Made by a program: the position numbers and the translations under genes | Notes under the pieces: model-generated | Seen by the model: the letters and a program-made list of their open reading frames with translations, nothing else | Told to the model about the DNA's origin: nothing | Database searches by the model: none | Shown here: positions 1-9,556 of the stretch, piece by piece | Position numbering within the stretch: the first letter of the stretch is position 1 | Layout: each line of letters begins with the position of its first letter | DNA from: Methanospirillum stamsii | Lineage (GTDB): Archaea > Halobacteriota > Methanomicrobia > Methanomicrobiales > Methanospirillaceae | Length of the DNA: 64,000 nucleotides | Direction: 5' to 3' | Assembly (NCBI RefSeq): GCF_003173335.1 | Contig: NZ_QGMZ01000029.1 | Span: forward strand, 1 to 64,000

Positions 1-32
1 AGACTGGAGGTTACAGTTTTTCATGAGTTAAG

Positions 33-60
33 CATGAGGCGGAGCCTCATGGGTGTTTTT
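33..60 (+). terminator. Hairpin plus T-tract terminator at the left edge
   Basis: A perfect 8-bp stem (33-40 with 44-51, 3-base loop GGA) is followed by a T-rich tract from 54. This reads as a transcription terminator for a plus-strand gene that lies mostly off the left edge. Two frames stop just before it, at 24-26 and 29-31, so a coding sequence probably ends here, but the visible fragment is too short to say which frame or what it encodes. Confidence 0.55.
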
Positions 61-190
61 ATATTTTTATAAAATTACTCTTTTTTGAAAAAAATCTAAA
101 AAATACCATACAAATCAATAGAAATTATTTTTTAATGAGATGCAGATCTTTGGAAGCATAATTTCTTAGTATTCACAATAGAGGTATGAG

Positions 191-256
191 ATGGAGAACG
201 TTTTTCCAAAATTCCTACATTTTGGCCACGTGTTATCATGGGGGCGACAATTTTGA
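191..256 (+). CDS. Possible 21-codon leader ORF overlapping the permease start
   Basis: An ATG at 191 sits five bases after a good Shine-Dalgarno match (GAGGT, 181-185) and opens a 21-codon frame ending in TGA at 254-256. It overlaps the start of the downstream permease by 19 bases in another frame. The permease ATG at 238 has no comparable ribosome-binding site, so its translation could be coupled to this short ORF. The peptide has no recognised motif. It could equally be fortuitous, or the permease start could be misplaced. Confidence 0.3.
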   Translation: MENVFPKFLHFGHVLSWGRQF

Positions 257-1782
257 CCTCTCCTGATGAAAAAACCGGATGTATATACGAACACACTTCC
301 GTTGACAATCCGGTTCCTTTCGCAGGACGAGCAAAGTCATTACGACTTCAACGTGGAATTCGTCCATGGATGGCCAGCCTGATAGCAATTGGAGGAATTA
401 TTGGCTCCATCTATTACCTGGGTTCAGGATATCTCATTGCAGAAATGGGCCCGAGTGTTATCTTGCTCTATGCAATCGGAGGTCTTGTTATCTGGACTGT
501 TATGCAGTCATTTGCCGAATTATTAGTAAATGTTCCAAGACAAGGAAATTTTATCAGTCATTCGGCGGAATTTATATCTCCTACATGGGCTGTTGGAACC
601 GGGTGGAGTTATTGGTTTAACTGGTGTGCATATATTCCGTCTGAAGCTGTTGCGGGCGGAATCATCATGCATGTATTTGCCCCCCAGCTTTCGGTTGTTG
701 CCTGGGCGGTCATTTTTCTCACGATGATTACCATCCTGAATATCATCCATGTTGGCGGATTTGGTTTTGTTGAAAGTAGTCTCTCCCTGATTAAAATCAT
801 TCACAATGTCGTATTTTGTATCGTTGCAGTACTGATTATATTCGGTTTTTTCGGAAATGGCGGCCCGATAGGATTCAGTGTTTTATTCCCACCAAATAGC
901 GATCCCTTTACCGATATTTTTCCCGCTGGTGTCTTTATTCTCATCAGTAACCTGGCTTTGATCCTGGTAAATTTTCAGGGTTCAGAAATTGTCGGACTTG
1001 CTGCTTCTGAAACACAAAATCCTGACAAAGTCGTGCCAAAAGCCTGCAGGCAGGTAGTATACCGGATACTACGTGTAGACATTATTCCTATCCTTCTCCT
1101 CGTCATGATCTTACCATATTCTGAAGCAGGACTGGAAGACAGTGTTTTCTCACTCGCATTAGCCAAGTACGGTTTTACAGAAATTGCCGGAGTGCTTTCA
1201 TTTATCGTCCTAACAGCAGCTTTTTCTTGTGCCAACTCCGGATTTTACGGAGCAGTCAGAGCACTCTATGGATTATCCCTGGAAGGAATGGCACCTAAAA
1301 TGTTCTCAAGACTCAGCAAACAATGCACTCCGATGTATGCTACCCTTTTTACCCTGCTCATATGCTGGGCAGTCCTAAGTTTATGGTGGATTTCGAACGG
1401 TGAAGGAGAATTATATCTCTGGCTCTTATCAGTTTCAGCATTCACTGGTGCCATATGCTGGATTTCAATCTGCTATTCACAGGTAATATTTAGAAAAAGA
1501 ATATACGAAAGAGGATATCAAAAAAGCGATATCAAGGCTCCTGCACCCCTGTCTCCCTATGTTCCCCTGCTCATCGGTGTAGTACTCGAGATATTTGCAC
1601 TTGTTATCCTGGTGTTCAATGAAGATCTCCGGGGATCTCTATTTCTCTCCATTCCGGCTGTGACCGTTCCCATGATCCTCTATATCATCGGAAGAAAAAC
1701 AGGAAGAATCAGTGGAATTACCATCAGACATGAAGATGAAAAGACATTTGATGAATTATTCCCCGATAGATCCCAATTATAA
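238..1782 (+). CDS. Amino acid permease, APC superfamily
   Basis: This is a predicted integral membrane amino acid transporter of 514 residues. After a hydrophilic N-terminus of about 40 residues comes the family's first-helix signature (IAIGGIIGSIYYLGSG, about residues 49-64), then the GP-x-(V/I)-LLYAIGG segment and the AELLVNVP-x-x-GNF motif typical of APC permeases. About 12 hydrophobic segments follow, and the length is usual for the AAT/YAT branch. The substrate cannot be told from sequence. ATG 238 is the first in-frame start after the upstream stop, but it has no clear ribosome-binding site (see the short ORF at 191). The gene stands alone and converges on the PKD gene. Confidence 0.85.
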   Translation: MGATILTSPDEKTGCIYEHTSVDNPVPFAGRAKSLRLQRGIRPWMASLIAIGGIIGSIYYLGSGYLIAEMGPSVILLYAIGGLVIWTVMQSFAELLVNVPRQGNFISHSAEFISPTWAVGTGWSYWFNWCAYIPSEAVAGGIIMHVFAPQLSVVAWAVIFLTMITILNIIHVGGFGFVESSLSLIKIIHNVVFCIVAVLIIFGFFGNGGPIGFSVLFPPNSDPFTDIFPAGVFILISNLALILVNFQGSEIVGLAASETQNPDKVVPKACRQVVYRILRVDIIPILLLVMILPYSEAGLEDSVFSLALAKYGFTEIAGVLSFIVLTAAFSCANSGFYGAVRALYGLSLEGMAPKMFSRLSKQCTPMYATLFTLLICWAVLSLWWISNGEGELYLWLLSVSAFTGAICWISICYSQVIFRKRIYERGYQKSDIKAPAPLSPYVPLLIGVVLEIFALVILVFNEDLRGSLFLSIPAVTVPMILYIIGRKTGRISGITIRHEDEKTFDELFPDRSQL

Positions 1783-1934
1783 TTTCTTATTTTATCTTCG
1801 AGTTACATAAAAAATTTTTATTTTTGGTGTACAGATAAAATACACCCTTTTTTAAAGTTTCAAATTTTTAGAAAAAAAGATACAAATCTTCATTCTAAAT
1901 GAAAACCATTTTCAAAAATGAGATGGAGGAGTTA

Positions 1935-4900
1935 TTAATGAAAAGAACTCCTGCTGGAATAACTACCATGAGCAATATTGCCACTCAGTCTTAACACAGG
2001 ACCTGCGATAACAGCCTGATCTGCAGAACTCATCCCGGCATTTCCATAGATTGTTAATTTTAGCAGATATGATCCTGGTTTGGTGTAGGTATGTGAGGGA
2101 TTTTTATCTTCCGATACTGCCCCATCCCCAAACTCCCATAAGTATCTCTTGATTGGTCCTGAAGAGTTACTGGTACATTGAATGGTTAAGGGGATATCAC
2201 CGGTTGTCGGGTTTACGGCAAATCTTGCAACCAGTGGATCAGGTTTCGTGTTAACAACGATGTATCCTCTCTTTGTTACAGAATCTGAACCATCCGGCCA
2301 TTCAATGTCAAGTGAAATTGTGTAGATACCTGTTGCATTGAAAAGATGAGAGGGATTTTTCTCATACGATTCAGCACCATCTCCAAACTTCCAATGTGTT
2401 TTGGAAATATTCCCTATTGACTGATCGGTAAATTGAACCAATAATGGTGCATTGCCTGTTCGCTTATCTGTTCCGAATTCTGCTTTAGGCCGAATATTTG
2501 GAGATGAGACTGTGATTAAGTCATTATACGTAATTTCTGAAGTGCCATCCGGTCCGGATACTGACAGACCAACGCAATACCCTCCGGCTTTTTCATACGT
2601 ATGAGAAACAAACTCTCCAAATCCGGTTTGATTATCACCAAAGTCCCATTTCCAGTCAGTGATGTTTCCGGTTGATGTACTGATAAATGAAACGTTTAGA
2701 GGCATAACCCCGGATACAGATTCAGCAGTAAAGGATGCCACCGGAACAGGAGACGGTTTTACTACTTCAATCAGATTATTATCAATGATCTCCCGGGTTC
2801 CGTTTCCGGTTTCATAAATCAGACGAATGGTATAGATTCCTGAATCGGTGTACGTATGCTCTGTTTCATTACACTGGTCTGTTGTTCCATCACCAAATTC
2901 CCAGAGGAATGAACCGGGTTTATCTGACCATGAGGATTTGAATGCAACTGTCATCGGTGCTGTCCCAAATGTTTCAGATGGAATAATCTTTGGATAATCA
3001 TAACCTGGTGATGAAAAATTATCGGCACTGTCCAGAGGAACTATGACAGTAACATCTGTTTCTGATGAGGATACCAATTCTGAATTCGTATCATTACCCT
3101 CAACAAATCCGGATTCATTTACCCATTCAATTAATTCCGGTGTGATTTCATCAGATTCAAAAATAATGTCGGGTGTAAAATTAAATGGAATAATCAAATC
3201 GTTTGAAATTTCTTCAATATTTCCAGATCTTTCAGACTGATTCTCTGATTGAACATTTTCGCTGCCTGGTTTTTCAACAGGTACCAGAGGTGATAAATAA
3301 ACCATCTGTGAAGTGGTATCAGATCCTCCAGGTCCGGTTACATCAAGTCTGATTGAATAATTACCCGGTGCTGCATAGGTATATACAGGATAACGGGTAT
3401 TTTGTATCACTCCGGGTTCAAATTCGAACTTCCAGTCTGAGATCTCCCCTTCAGAAAGATCTGTGCACTGAACAGTACAGGGAACAGTACCTTCAGTAAC
3501 ATTCAAAGAGAAATTCGCTTTCGGAGGAGATACCGGTTTTGTTACATTTACAAACTGATTCTTCGTAATTGAACGGTTAAGTCCATTACCATCCTGAATT
3601 GTAAGTCGTACATCATAAATTCCCGGATTTTGATATACATGGTCCGGGGATTTTTCCTGTGAAGTGATACCATCTCCAAAATCCCAAATAAGACTTCGAA
3701 TATCATCAGGAGAATTTTCTTTAAATAATACAGATAATGGTGCTTCACCCTCTAATGGTTCAGCCTGAATTACTAATTCAGGTGAAAGTGAAGATCCCAG
3801 CACAGAAATTAAATCGTCCTTTACCGAGATATCATCACCTGTTTCTCCTTTTACCTCCAAAGATACGGAATAGATTCCCGGTTGCTTATAAACATGAGAA
3901 GGATCTTTACGATCTGATGACTCTCCATCACCAAACTGCCAAATCCGGGATGTGATATCTCCCGTTGACTTATCTGTAAAAGAGACATTCAGTGGTGCTT
4001 CACCTCCGATTGGAAGAGCACTAAAAGCTGCCTGTACCGGCACGATATTCTCTTTAACCACGATGATATTTTCATATAATTTTTCTGATTCACCCAGGTC
4101 ACCGGAAATAACCAATCTCACGGAATATGTTCCCGGCTCATCATATACATGTTCAGGGTTTTGTTCAGCAGATATTTCACCATCCCCAAACCTCCAAACC
4201 CATCCGTTAATCTGACCGGCAGATGCATCATTAAATTTGACTTTTAATGGAACATTACCTTCATAATTATTACAACTAAAATCTGCATTTAATGGAACAG
4301 GAGGGGGACTCGCAATGATATCTTTTGTGATACTATTCTTTCCTCCCGGGCCTTTAACCGTCAGAGTTATTGAATATTTTCCGGAATCATAGTATGTATG
4401 TGTCGGGTTTTTTCCCCTGTTCACTTTACCATCACCAAAATCCCATTTCCAGTCAGTTATTTCACCGGACGACATATCCGTGCACACAAGTGAGAAAGGT
4501 GTGGTTCCTTCTACACTGCTCACCGAAAAATCAGCTAGTGGAACTTCTGATGGAGGATTAACCTGAATTGATTTCTCTTTTGAAACTCCATTTCCTGCAT
4601 CTGGACCATATACGGTAAGATTAATCAGAAAAGTCCCAGGCTCTTCATATCTGTGTTTAGGATTTTGCTCAGCTGAAGTGGTCCCATCACCAAAATCCCA
4701 CAACCAGGCAGATATATCACCCTTCGATAAATCTGTACAGGTTACATCAAGAGGAATTTTACCATTTTCAGGTGTAATTGTAAGATCACAATCTATCGGG
4801 ATTGCAATTACAGATTCAGTTGGAAGAGTTTCGGAAATTATTTCCTGACTTTCCTGCTGAGCAGGTAATACTTCCGGTACTGATTCTGTATCCTGAATGT

Positions 4901-5993
4901 TTTCTGTGGTTTCTTCAATTTGAACTGATGGCTGATTATCAGATGAGGGTACCGGTGTGGGTAATGGTGTTGAAATTGGAATGTCAGGATTTACAATAAT
5001 ATAAGAAGGTCGGGTAATTGTATCTTCATTATGAGAACCGGAAACTTCAAGAGTTACTTCATACTTACCGGGGTTTTCAAAAACATGTATGGGGTTTTCT
5101 TCATTCGAATTTGTTCCGTCACCAAAATTCCATAATCGTTTGAGAATAACCCCTTTGTTTTGTTCATAAAACTGAACTTTGAGTGGAGCTTTTCCTTCAG
5201 TAACTTCTGCTGAAAATGATGCAGATACCGGCTCTATAACAGTTATCAGATCTGGTTTTTGAATGGTATCTGTTCCGTCAGTACTGCCAATAGTAAGTGA
5301 TAGGGTATATATTCCCGGATTCTGGTAGATATGAATTGGTGATTGAGCAGCAGAAGTAGAGCCATCTCCAAAATCCCATCTCCAGGTATCTGGATTTCCG
5401 ATTGAAGAATCATTGCACATTACTTCCAACGGTGCAAGACCAACAGGATTTGAGACAGAAAACTCTGCTTTTACTGATGTAATATTGGTAAGACCTTCAG
5501 TCTGCAAATTGTCCTGGTTTTGAACAGTCGGTAAATCATTCTCAATATTATCAGGAGTCTTTATATCGGGATCTACTACAGTATCAGGTCTGGTTATAAC
5601 TTCCTGTTCCTGCTTATCAGGACTATCTACCGGCTCGGATATTTTGATATAGCCGATACGGGTTTTTTTATCAGTTCCTCCGGTTCCGGATATCAATAGA
5701 GAGATAGTATAAACACCCGGATTTGTGTAAATATGAACCGGATTTTTATCCGATGAACTTTCTCCATCTCCAAAAGACCATTCATAATGGTCAATTATTC
5801 CGGTCGATGAATCGGAAAAAGTAATGACACAAGGAGCAGAACCAGACAGTTTATCCGCAAAAAAATCTGCACTGATTGATGTATGCGCATTCTGTACACT
5901 GATCGGAGGAATATCTCCCATCACAAACCCGGATAAAAGTATTAGAAAAATACCCGATATCCAGAAAAGACCGAACCAATTACCCATCTTCAT
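1935..5993 (-). CDS. Secreted surface protein with 13 PKD repeats
   Basis: A 1352-residue exported protein. Residues 1-26 form a signal peptide with a hydrophobic core after MKMGNW. The remainder is 13 PKD-type beta-sandwich repeats of about 80 residues, each with a variant of the W-x-FGDG core and a following H-x-Y-x-x-(P/S)G-x-Y strand. Repeats 1-9 are separated from repeats 10-13 by an acidic, Ser/Asn-rich linker of about 95 residues. A second linker, rich in Pro, Glu and Gln, lies between repeats 3 and 4. Repeat 9 has lost the core (FEFEPG). There is no C-terminal membrane helix, so anchoring must be by another route or the protein is released. PKD arrays are common in methanogen cell-surface proteins and are thought to act in adhesion or as spacers; the exact role here is unknown. 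Confidence 0.88.
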   Translation of the reverse strand: MKMGNWFGLFWISGIFLILLSGFVMGDIPPISVQNAHTSISADFFADKLSGSAPCVITFSDSSTGIIDHYEWSFGDGESSSDKNPVHIYTNPGVYTISLLISGTGGTDKKTRIGYIKISEPVDSPDKQEQEVITRPDTVVDPDIKTPDNIENDLPTVQNQDNLQTEGLTNITSVKAEFSVSNPVGLAPLEVMCNDSSIGNPDTWRWDFGDGSTSAAQSPIHIYQNPGIYTLSLTIGSTDGTDTIQKPDLITVIEPVSASFSAEVTEGKAPLKVQFYEQNKGVILKRLWNFGDGTNSNEENPIHVFENPGKYEVTLEVSGSHNEDTITRPSYIIVNPDIPISTPLPTPVPSSDNQPSVQIEETTENIQDTESVPEVLPAQQESQEIISETLPTESVIAIPIDCDLTITPENGKIPLDVTCTDLSKGDISAWLWDFGDGTTSAEQNPKHRYEEPGTFLINLTVYGPDAGNGVSKEKSIQVNPPSEVPLADFSVSSVEGTTPFSLVCTDMSSGEITDWKWDFGDGKVNRGKNPTHTYYDSGKYSITLTVKGPGGKNSITKDIIASPPPVPLNADFSCNNYEGNVPLKVKFNDASAGQINGWVWRFGDGEISAEQNPEHVYDEPGTYSVRLVISGDLGESEKLYENIIVVKENIVPVQAAFSALPIGGEAPLNVSFTDKSTGDITSRIWQFGDGESSDRKDPSHVYKQPGIYSVSLEVKGETGDDISVKDDLISVLGSSLSPELVIQAEPLEGEAPLSVLFKENSPDDIRSLIWDFGDGITSQEKSPDHVYQNPGIYDVRLTIQDGNGLNRSITKNQFVNVTKPVSPPKANFSLNVTEGTVPCTVQCTDLSEGEISDWKFEFEPGVIQNTRYPVYTYAAPGNYSIRLDVTGPGGSDTTSQMVYLSPLVPVEKPGSENVQSENQSERSGNIEEISNDLIIPFNFTPDIIFESDEITPELIEWVNESGFVEGNDTNSELVSSSETDVTVIVPLDSADNFSSPGYDYPKIIPSETFGTAPMTVAFKSSWSDKPGSFLWEFGDGTTDQCNETEHTYTDSGIYTIRLIYETGNGTREIIDNNLIEVVKPSPVPVASFTAESVSGVMPLNVSFISTSTGNITDWKWDFGDNQTGFGEFVSHTYEKAGGYCVGLSVSGPDGTSEITYNDLITVSSPNIRPKAEFGTDKRTGNAPLLVQFTDQSIGNISKTHWKFGDGAESYEKNPSHLFNATGIYTISLDIEWPDGSDSVTKRGYIVVNTKPDPLVARFAVNPTTGDIPLTIQCTSNSSGPIKRYLWEFGDGAVSEDKNPSHTYTKPGSYLLKLTIYGNAGMSSADQAVIAGPVLRLSGNIAHGSYSSRSSFH

Positions 5994-6059
5994 GAGCCAG
6001 ACCCATCCTGATATAGCATATTGATTTTAATATATAAAAATTGTTATCTAAAAGAGAAA

Positions 6060-6143
6060 CGCCGAAGGGGAGATTTGAACTCCCGAGGTGTTACCACCAG
6101 TGGTTTTCGAGACCACCGCCTTCCCGGACTAGACTACCTCGGC
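6060..6143 (-). tRNA. tRNA-Ser (anticodon CGA)
   Basis: Read on the minus strand, the 7-bp acceptor stem GCCGAGG pairs with CTTCGGC (one G-U). The anticodon stem GTGGT/ACCAC carries the 7-base loop CTCGAAA, giving anticodon CGA. The long variable arm is of serine type, the T-loop is GTTCAAATC-like, and the discriminator base is G, as expected for serine. There is no intron and no encoded CCA. It decodes UCG. Confidence 0.93.
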
Positions 6144-6161
6144 ATAAGTGCTTTACCATGT

Positions 6162-6185
6162 TATCATTATCTTTTGATAATGGTA
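6162..6185. other. 10-bp hairpin just upstream of tRNA-Ser
   Basis: The arms TATCATTATC and GATAATGGTA pair over 10 bp with one G-U wobble around a TTTT loop. The hairpin starts 18 bases upstream of the tRNA 5' end and lies in a gene-free stretch (6144-6391) between tRNA-Ser and the small plus-strand gene. No T-run follows, so it does not look like an ordinary terminator. Its function is unknown. The rest of the gap is AT-rich and holds a short direct repeat ATCGATTA near 6234 and 6250. Confidence 0.3.
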
Positions 6186-6391
6186 TCGAAAATCCATAAT
6201 CGCCTCCTGGTGATATTTGAAAATTATTACCCAATCGATTAACTTTTTTATCGATTACCGAAATAGATGAGTTGTGAATTGTTTGATTGATAGATTAATA
6301 ATTTTATTTTCGTGAGAACATTTTTCATTCAAAAAAGGAAAACATTACTATAATCCCATTTCAATGAACAATACAAATAACATTGATTATT

Positions 6392-6751
6392 ATGGACATA
6401 TTTAGAAAAAGGGACGGAAGAAAAGAACTGGGAAAAATCTCCTGGTCGGTCCCATTTCCCCCGGACCTGCTGGCACGACTGAGAGGATTTTCACCGGTTT
6501 TAATATCAAAAGCATCGGGAATGTACCTTGAAGATGTTTTTGATATCTTAAAAGGATCTCGACAAAAAACTTCTCCGGATGTTATAGAACTACTGGAAAA
6601 GGTTCTAAAAAAACTGGAAGATGAAGATCAAAGACTTGAACGTGAAGCAGCAAAAATTAACTTTTTAATAAAAGGGTTCGACGTCCTTGAACAAAAACAG
6701 AAACGACAACTAAACAGATTGCCAAAATCCAATGACGATTTAGAGAACTAA
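6392..6751 (+). CDS. Small conserved-looking coiled-coil protein, function unknown
   Basis: A hydrophilic protein of about 119 residues. The N-terminus is basic, followed by a Pro-rich turn and a short amphipathic region; roughly the last 60 residues are Lys/Glu/Leu-rich and predicted to form a coiled coil. There is no signal peptide or membrane segment, and I do not recognise the family. The frame is open from a TTG at 6383, but the ATG at 6392 is the more likely start; neither has a strong ribosome-binding site. Its stop lies only 6 bases from the end of the convergent thermosome gene, and they share an A/T tract that can serve as the thermosome's terminator. Confidence 0.6.
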   Translation: MDIFRKRDGRKELGKISWSVPFPPDLLARLRGFSPVLISKASGMYLEDVFDILKGSRQKTSPDVIELLEKVLKKLEDEDQRLEREAAKINFLIKGFDVLEQKQKRQLNRLPKSNDDLEN

Positions 6752-6757
6752 AAAAAA
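6750..6757 (-). terminator. U-tract terminator of the thermosome gene
   Basis: A run of eight A on the plus strand (eight U in the minus-strand transcript) begins immediately after the thermosome stop codon. Oligo-U tracts are the established archaeal intrinsic terminator. It overlaps the stop codon of the convergent small gene. Confidence 0.5.
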
Positions 6758-8356
6758 TTATTCCATTGGTCCCGGTGCACCACCATGTGCAGACTGGGAT
6801 ACCATCATATCATCAACACGAAGGAGCATTTCAACAGCTTCTTCTGAACTCTGGATTGCCTGTCTCTTGCAACGGAGAGGTTCAATAACTCCTTCCTTCT
6901 GCATGTCTACTAGTTTCCCGGTATAAACATTCAGACCAAAGAACTTCTTACCCTCTGCATGAGCCTTTTTAAGTTCTACCAGTTTGTCAATTGGATTATA
7001 TCCGGAGTTCTCTGCAAGAGTGATTGGAACCGCTGCAAAAGCATCTGCGTATGCTTCAATTGCCATCTGTTCCCGACCTCCGACCTGCACTGCATAGTCA
7101 CGAAGTTTGACAATTAATTCACTCTCAACTGCAGCTCCTCCTGGAACGAATTTACCATCTTCCATTCCATCCATGACTACACGAGTTGCATCTACGACAG
7201 CCCGCTCAAGTTCATCGACAAGATAATAGGTTGAACCTCTCAGAAGGATAGTAACCGTTTTCGGGTTTTTTACACCGGAGATAACAACCATTTCTGCGTC
7301 GTCTAATTCTTCTGCTTTCGCAGCAGCACCCAGGTGTTCTTTCCGGAGATCTTCTGCTTTTGTTACAATAGTTGCATTTAATGACCGGGCAGCGAATTTC
7401 AGATCGTTTTCCGGAACGTCTTCGATAGCCAGAATTCCTGCTTTTGCAAGGTAAAACTGTGCTGCATCTGCAATTCCCTTCTGACAGAGAAGAACATTTG
7501 CGCCGGATTTTGCAACTGCATCTGCCATTTCCTTCAGGGTTTCGCGTTCCTGTTCTGCAAATGCTTCAACCTGGTCAGTGCTTGAGATTTTTATTTTTGA
7601 CTTGACTTCTGTCTTTTTTATTTCAAGCTCTTTCTGAACAAGGGCCACCTTCGCATTAGTAATACGCTTTGGCATCTCCTGGTTTACCCGTTTCTTATCA
7701 ATGACACACCCAAGAATAAGTTCGGCATCATCCATTGATGCACCGGTGTGTTTCTTGATCTTAACGTCATCCTCATTAACCAGAATTTTTGTGCCGTTCT
7801 TTTCAGCTACTTTCATTACGGCTTCAACAGAAATCTCGCTTATCTTGTCCTTGACATCCTCGATGGATTTTCCGGTAATTGCAGTCTGGACAATTTTTTT
7901 CATGACATCCTTGTTATATGGATCGGTTTTTGATGCCATGGCATTTAAAATTTCAAGAGCCTTCTGCATTCCCATACGGTATCCACGACAGATAACTGTG
8001 GGGTGAATCTTTTTATTGAGCAGTGATTCTGCCTGCTCCATTAATGCACCAACGAGAATTACCGCAGTAGTGGTTCCGTCTCCGACCTCTTCATCCTGAG
8101 TCCGGGAAACTTCAATGACCATTTTTGCTCCCGGGTGCTGGACAGAGATTTCATCAAGAATTGTAATGCCATCATTTGTAATGGTGACATCTCCGGTCCC
8201 GTCAATAAGCATCTTATCCATTCCGCGTGGACCTAATGTAGACCGGACAGCCTCAGCAAGTGCCTTTGCTGCTGCAATATTGGAGCGCTGAGCTTCATAG
8301 CCCTGAGTTCGCTCGACATTCTGTTTCAGAATGATTATAGGTTGTTGAGCAAGCAT
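6758..8356 (-). CDS. Thermosome subunit (group II chaperonin)
   Basis: ATP-driven protein folding chaperonin of the cytosol, 532 residues, the usual size. It shows the chaperonin signatures LGPRGMDKM (41-49), NDG (61-63) and the ATP-binding GDGTTT (92-97), and ends in a short Gly/Pro/Met tail (GGAPGPME). Group II chaperonins form double rings with a built-in lid. Only one subunit gene is in the window, so the ring may be homo-oligomeric or use subunits encoded elsewhere. The ATG at 8356 is preceded by a strong GGAGGAT ribosome-binding site and an upstream TATA box, fitting a highly expressed single gene. Confidence 0.97.
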   Translation of the reverse strand: MLAQQPIIILKQNVERTQGYEAQRSNIAAAKALAEAVRSTLGPRGMDKMLIDGTGDVTITNDGITILDEISVQHPGAKMVIEVSRTQDEEVGDGTTTAVILVGALMEQAESLLNKKIHPTVICRGYRMGMQKALEILNAMASKTDPYNKDVMKKIVQTAITGKSIEDVKDKISEISVEAVMKVAEKNGTKILVNEDDVKIKKHTGASMDDAELILGCVIDKKRVNQEMPKRITNAKVALVQKELEIKKTEVKSKIKISSTDQVEAFAEQERETLKEMADAVAKSGANVLLCQKGIADAAQFYLAKAGILAIEDVPENDLKFAARSLNATIVTKAEDLRKEHLGAAAKAEELDDAEMVVISGVKNPKTVTILLRGSTYYLVDELERAVVDATRVVMDGMEDGKFVPGGAAVESELIVKLRDYAVQVGGREQMAIEAYADAFAAVPITLAENSGYNPIDKLVELKKAHAEGKKFFGLNVYTGKLVDMQKEGVIEPLRCKRQAIQSSEEAVEMLLRVDDMMVSQSAHGGAPGPME

Positions 8357-8392
8357 GGAATATCCTCCGTTTCAATACAGGTGGATTTAAAG

Positions 8393-8407
8393 TTCTATAT
8401 AATAATT
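8393..8407 (-). promoter_or_regulatory. TATA-box promoter of the thermosome gene
   Basis: On the minus strand AATTATTATATAG lies about 40-50 bases upstream of the thermosome ATG. With the usual 25-base offset this gives a 5' leader of about 16 bases that contains the GGAGGAT ribosome-binding site. I see no distinct heat-shock operator. Confidence 0.5.
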
Positions 8408-8435
8408 GTGAGTTGAAGGTGATTAAACCAATCAC

Positions 8436-9032
8436 TCAGTCAATTCTGGAGACCTTAAACAGACTGTATACCGGAACACCGTCTATGTCACGAATGCCGC
8501 GCTTATCAAAGAGAACACAACAAGCAACAGGGACCGCACCATGTCTTTTTATATAATTGATAACTTCCTGCAGGGTTTTTCCGGAGGTGATTACATCATC
8601 CACAATCACCACCTGCTCGCCTGGACGAATACCAAAATTACCACTCATGGACCCAACCGGTTCATCACCAATTGCCTGCTTGGCCGGATGATAAATACCA
8701 AGCCTGACTCCTTCAGAAACAGCCATCAGAGTTGCAAGAGGAATTCCGGAGATTGCAATTCCCACATATACCTGAGGAACAGGGCCATCCGGTTGTTTAA
8801 TGTGAAGCCGTGACTGGAGCATCATGGCACTTTCTTCAAGTAACTGCGACTCTCCACTTACAGCAGTCCAGTCTATATGTACATCTTTTGGAGTTGCCGC
8901 TCCTTTTTCCTGGGTGAGAAGCCAGGTGACAGTCTCCATGGAAAGTGAGAGTTCATCCGCTATCTGCCCAGGACTATGTCCTTCACTTCGGAGAAGACGG
9001 GCTTTTTGGATCAATTCATCGAGAGTAGACAT
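8436..9032 (-). CDS. gfcR: PRTase-like regulator with N-terminal HTH (GfcR type)
   Basis: A 198-residue protein with a helix-turn-helix-like N-terminus (about 5-42) and a phosphoribosyltransferase fold. The PRPP-binding loop [13 protein letters not shown] is at 141-153. Such proteins are usually annotated as orotate phosphoribosyltransferase-like; in haloarchaea a homologue, GfcR, is a transcription regulator of sugar catabolism. The HTH makes a regulatory role more likely than a catalytic one. It is the third gene of a minus-strand run prs-nob1-gfcR with short gaps (18 and 20 bases), so PRPP supply and a PRPP-sensing protein may be co-expressed. Its targets in methanogens are not evident here. 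Confidence 0.8.
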   Translation of the reverse strand: MSTLDELIQKARLLRSEGHSPGQIADELSLSMETVTWLLTQEKGAATPKDVHIDWTAVSGESQLLEESAMMLQSRLHIKQPDGPVPQVYVGIAISGIPLATLMAVSEGVRLGIYHPAKQAIGDEPVGSMSGNFGIRPGEQVVIVDDVITSGKTLQEVINYIKRHGAVPVACCVLFDKRGIRDIDGVPVYSLFKVSRID

Positions 9033-9052
9033 CAGAAAAGCTTTTCGTCAAT

Positions 9053-9538
9053 CTATTTAATTTTTCTTTTGACTGGTGAGCCACAGATACCACAAACTGA
9101 ATCATCCGGCATACTGGAATAATACTTCCCGCATCCTGAACATCGTAATTTCCATTTTTTTTCGATGGATTTTCTCTGAATTATCGGATGAATATTAACT
9201 CCCAGTTTCCGTGCGGTATTTTGAAGAGCAAAATCATCAGTATATACTTCCCCTTTTAATTCTAGTGCCAAAGCAAGGATATCAATATCAGTGGGTGATA
9301 ATACAGTCCTGTCTCCGGATTTTTCTGCAGCAGCAAGAACTTCAGAAATAGAATCATCATGAGGGTCACGGATAATAAGCCCCTGCTCTATCAGTACCTC
9401 AAGTCGTGCCTTACCCCTGAGATCTTTTATCTCGTCTATGACTTTAGAAACAGTCAGAATTTTATCCTGAAAAGAGAGATGGAGAAAAAAAGCTGATGTG
9501 TCAAGTATACTGACCAGAGGTTTTTCTTCACTATCCAC
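9053..9538 (-). CDS. nob1: rRNA maturation endonuclease Nob1
   Basis: A PIN-domain endoribonuclease of 161 residues that trims the 3' end of 16S rRNA during small-subunit maturation. PIN-domain acidic residues are visible at D13, D84/D86 and D101/D102. A C-terminal zinc ribbon has the pairs C133/C136 and C149/C152. Length and layout match archaeal Nob1. It lies between prs and gfcR on the same strand and is probably co-transcribed with them. Confidence 0.9.
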   Translation of the reverse strand: MDSEEKPLVSILDTSAFFLHLSFQDKILTVSKVIDEIKDLRGKARLEVLIEQGLIIRDPHDDSISEVLAAAEKSGDRTVLSPTDIDILALALELKGEVYTDDFALQNTARKLGVNIHPIIQRKSIEKKWKLRCSGCGKYYSSMPDDSVCGICGSPVKRKIK

Positions 9539-9556
9539 GGCAGGTCTCCATTTTCG

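Noticed and set aside
1935-5993. PKD repeats as a DNA-level tandem repeat
   Set aside because: The repeats are alike at protein level only; the DNA has diverged, so this is an old domain expansion rather than a recent repeat.
6021-6242. 73-codon plus-strand open frame
   Set aside because: It runs straight through the tRNA-Ser gene on the opposite strand.
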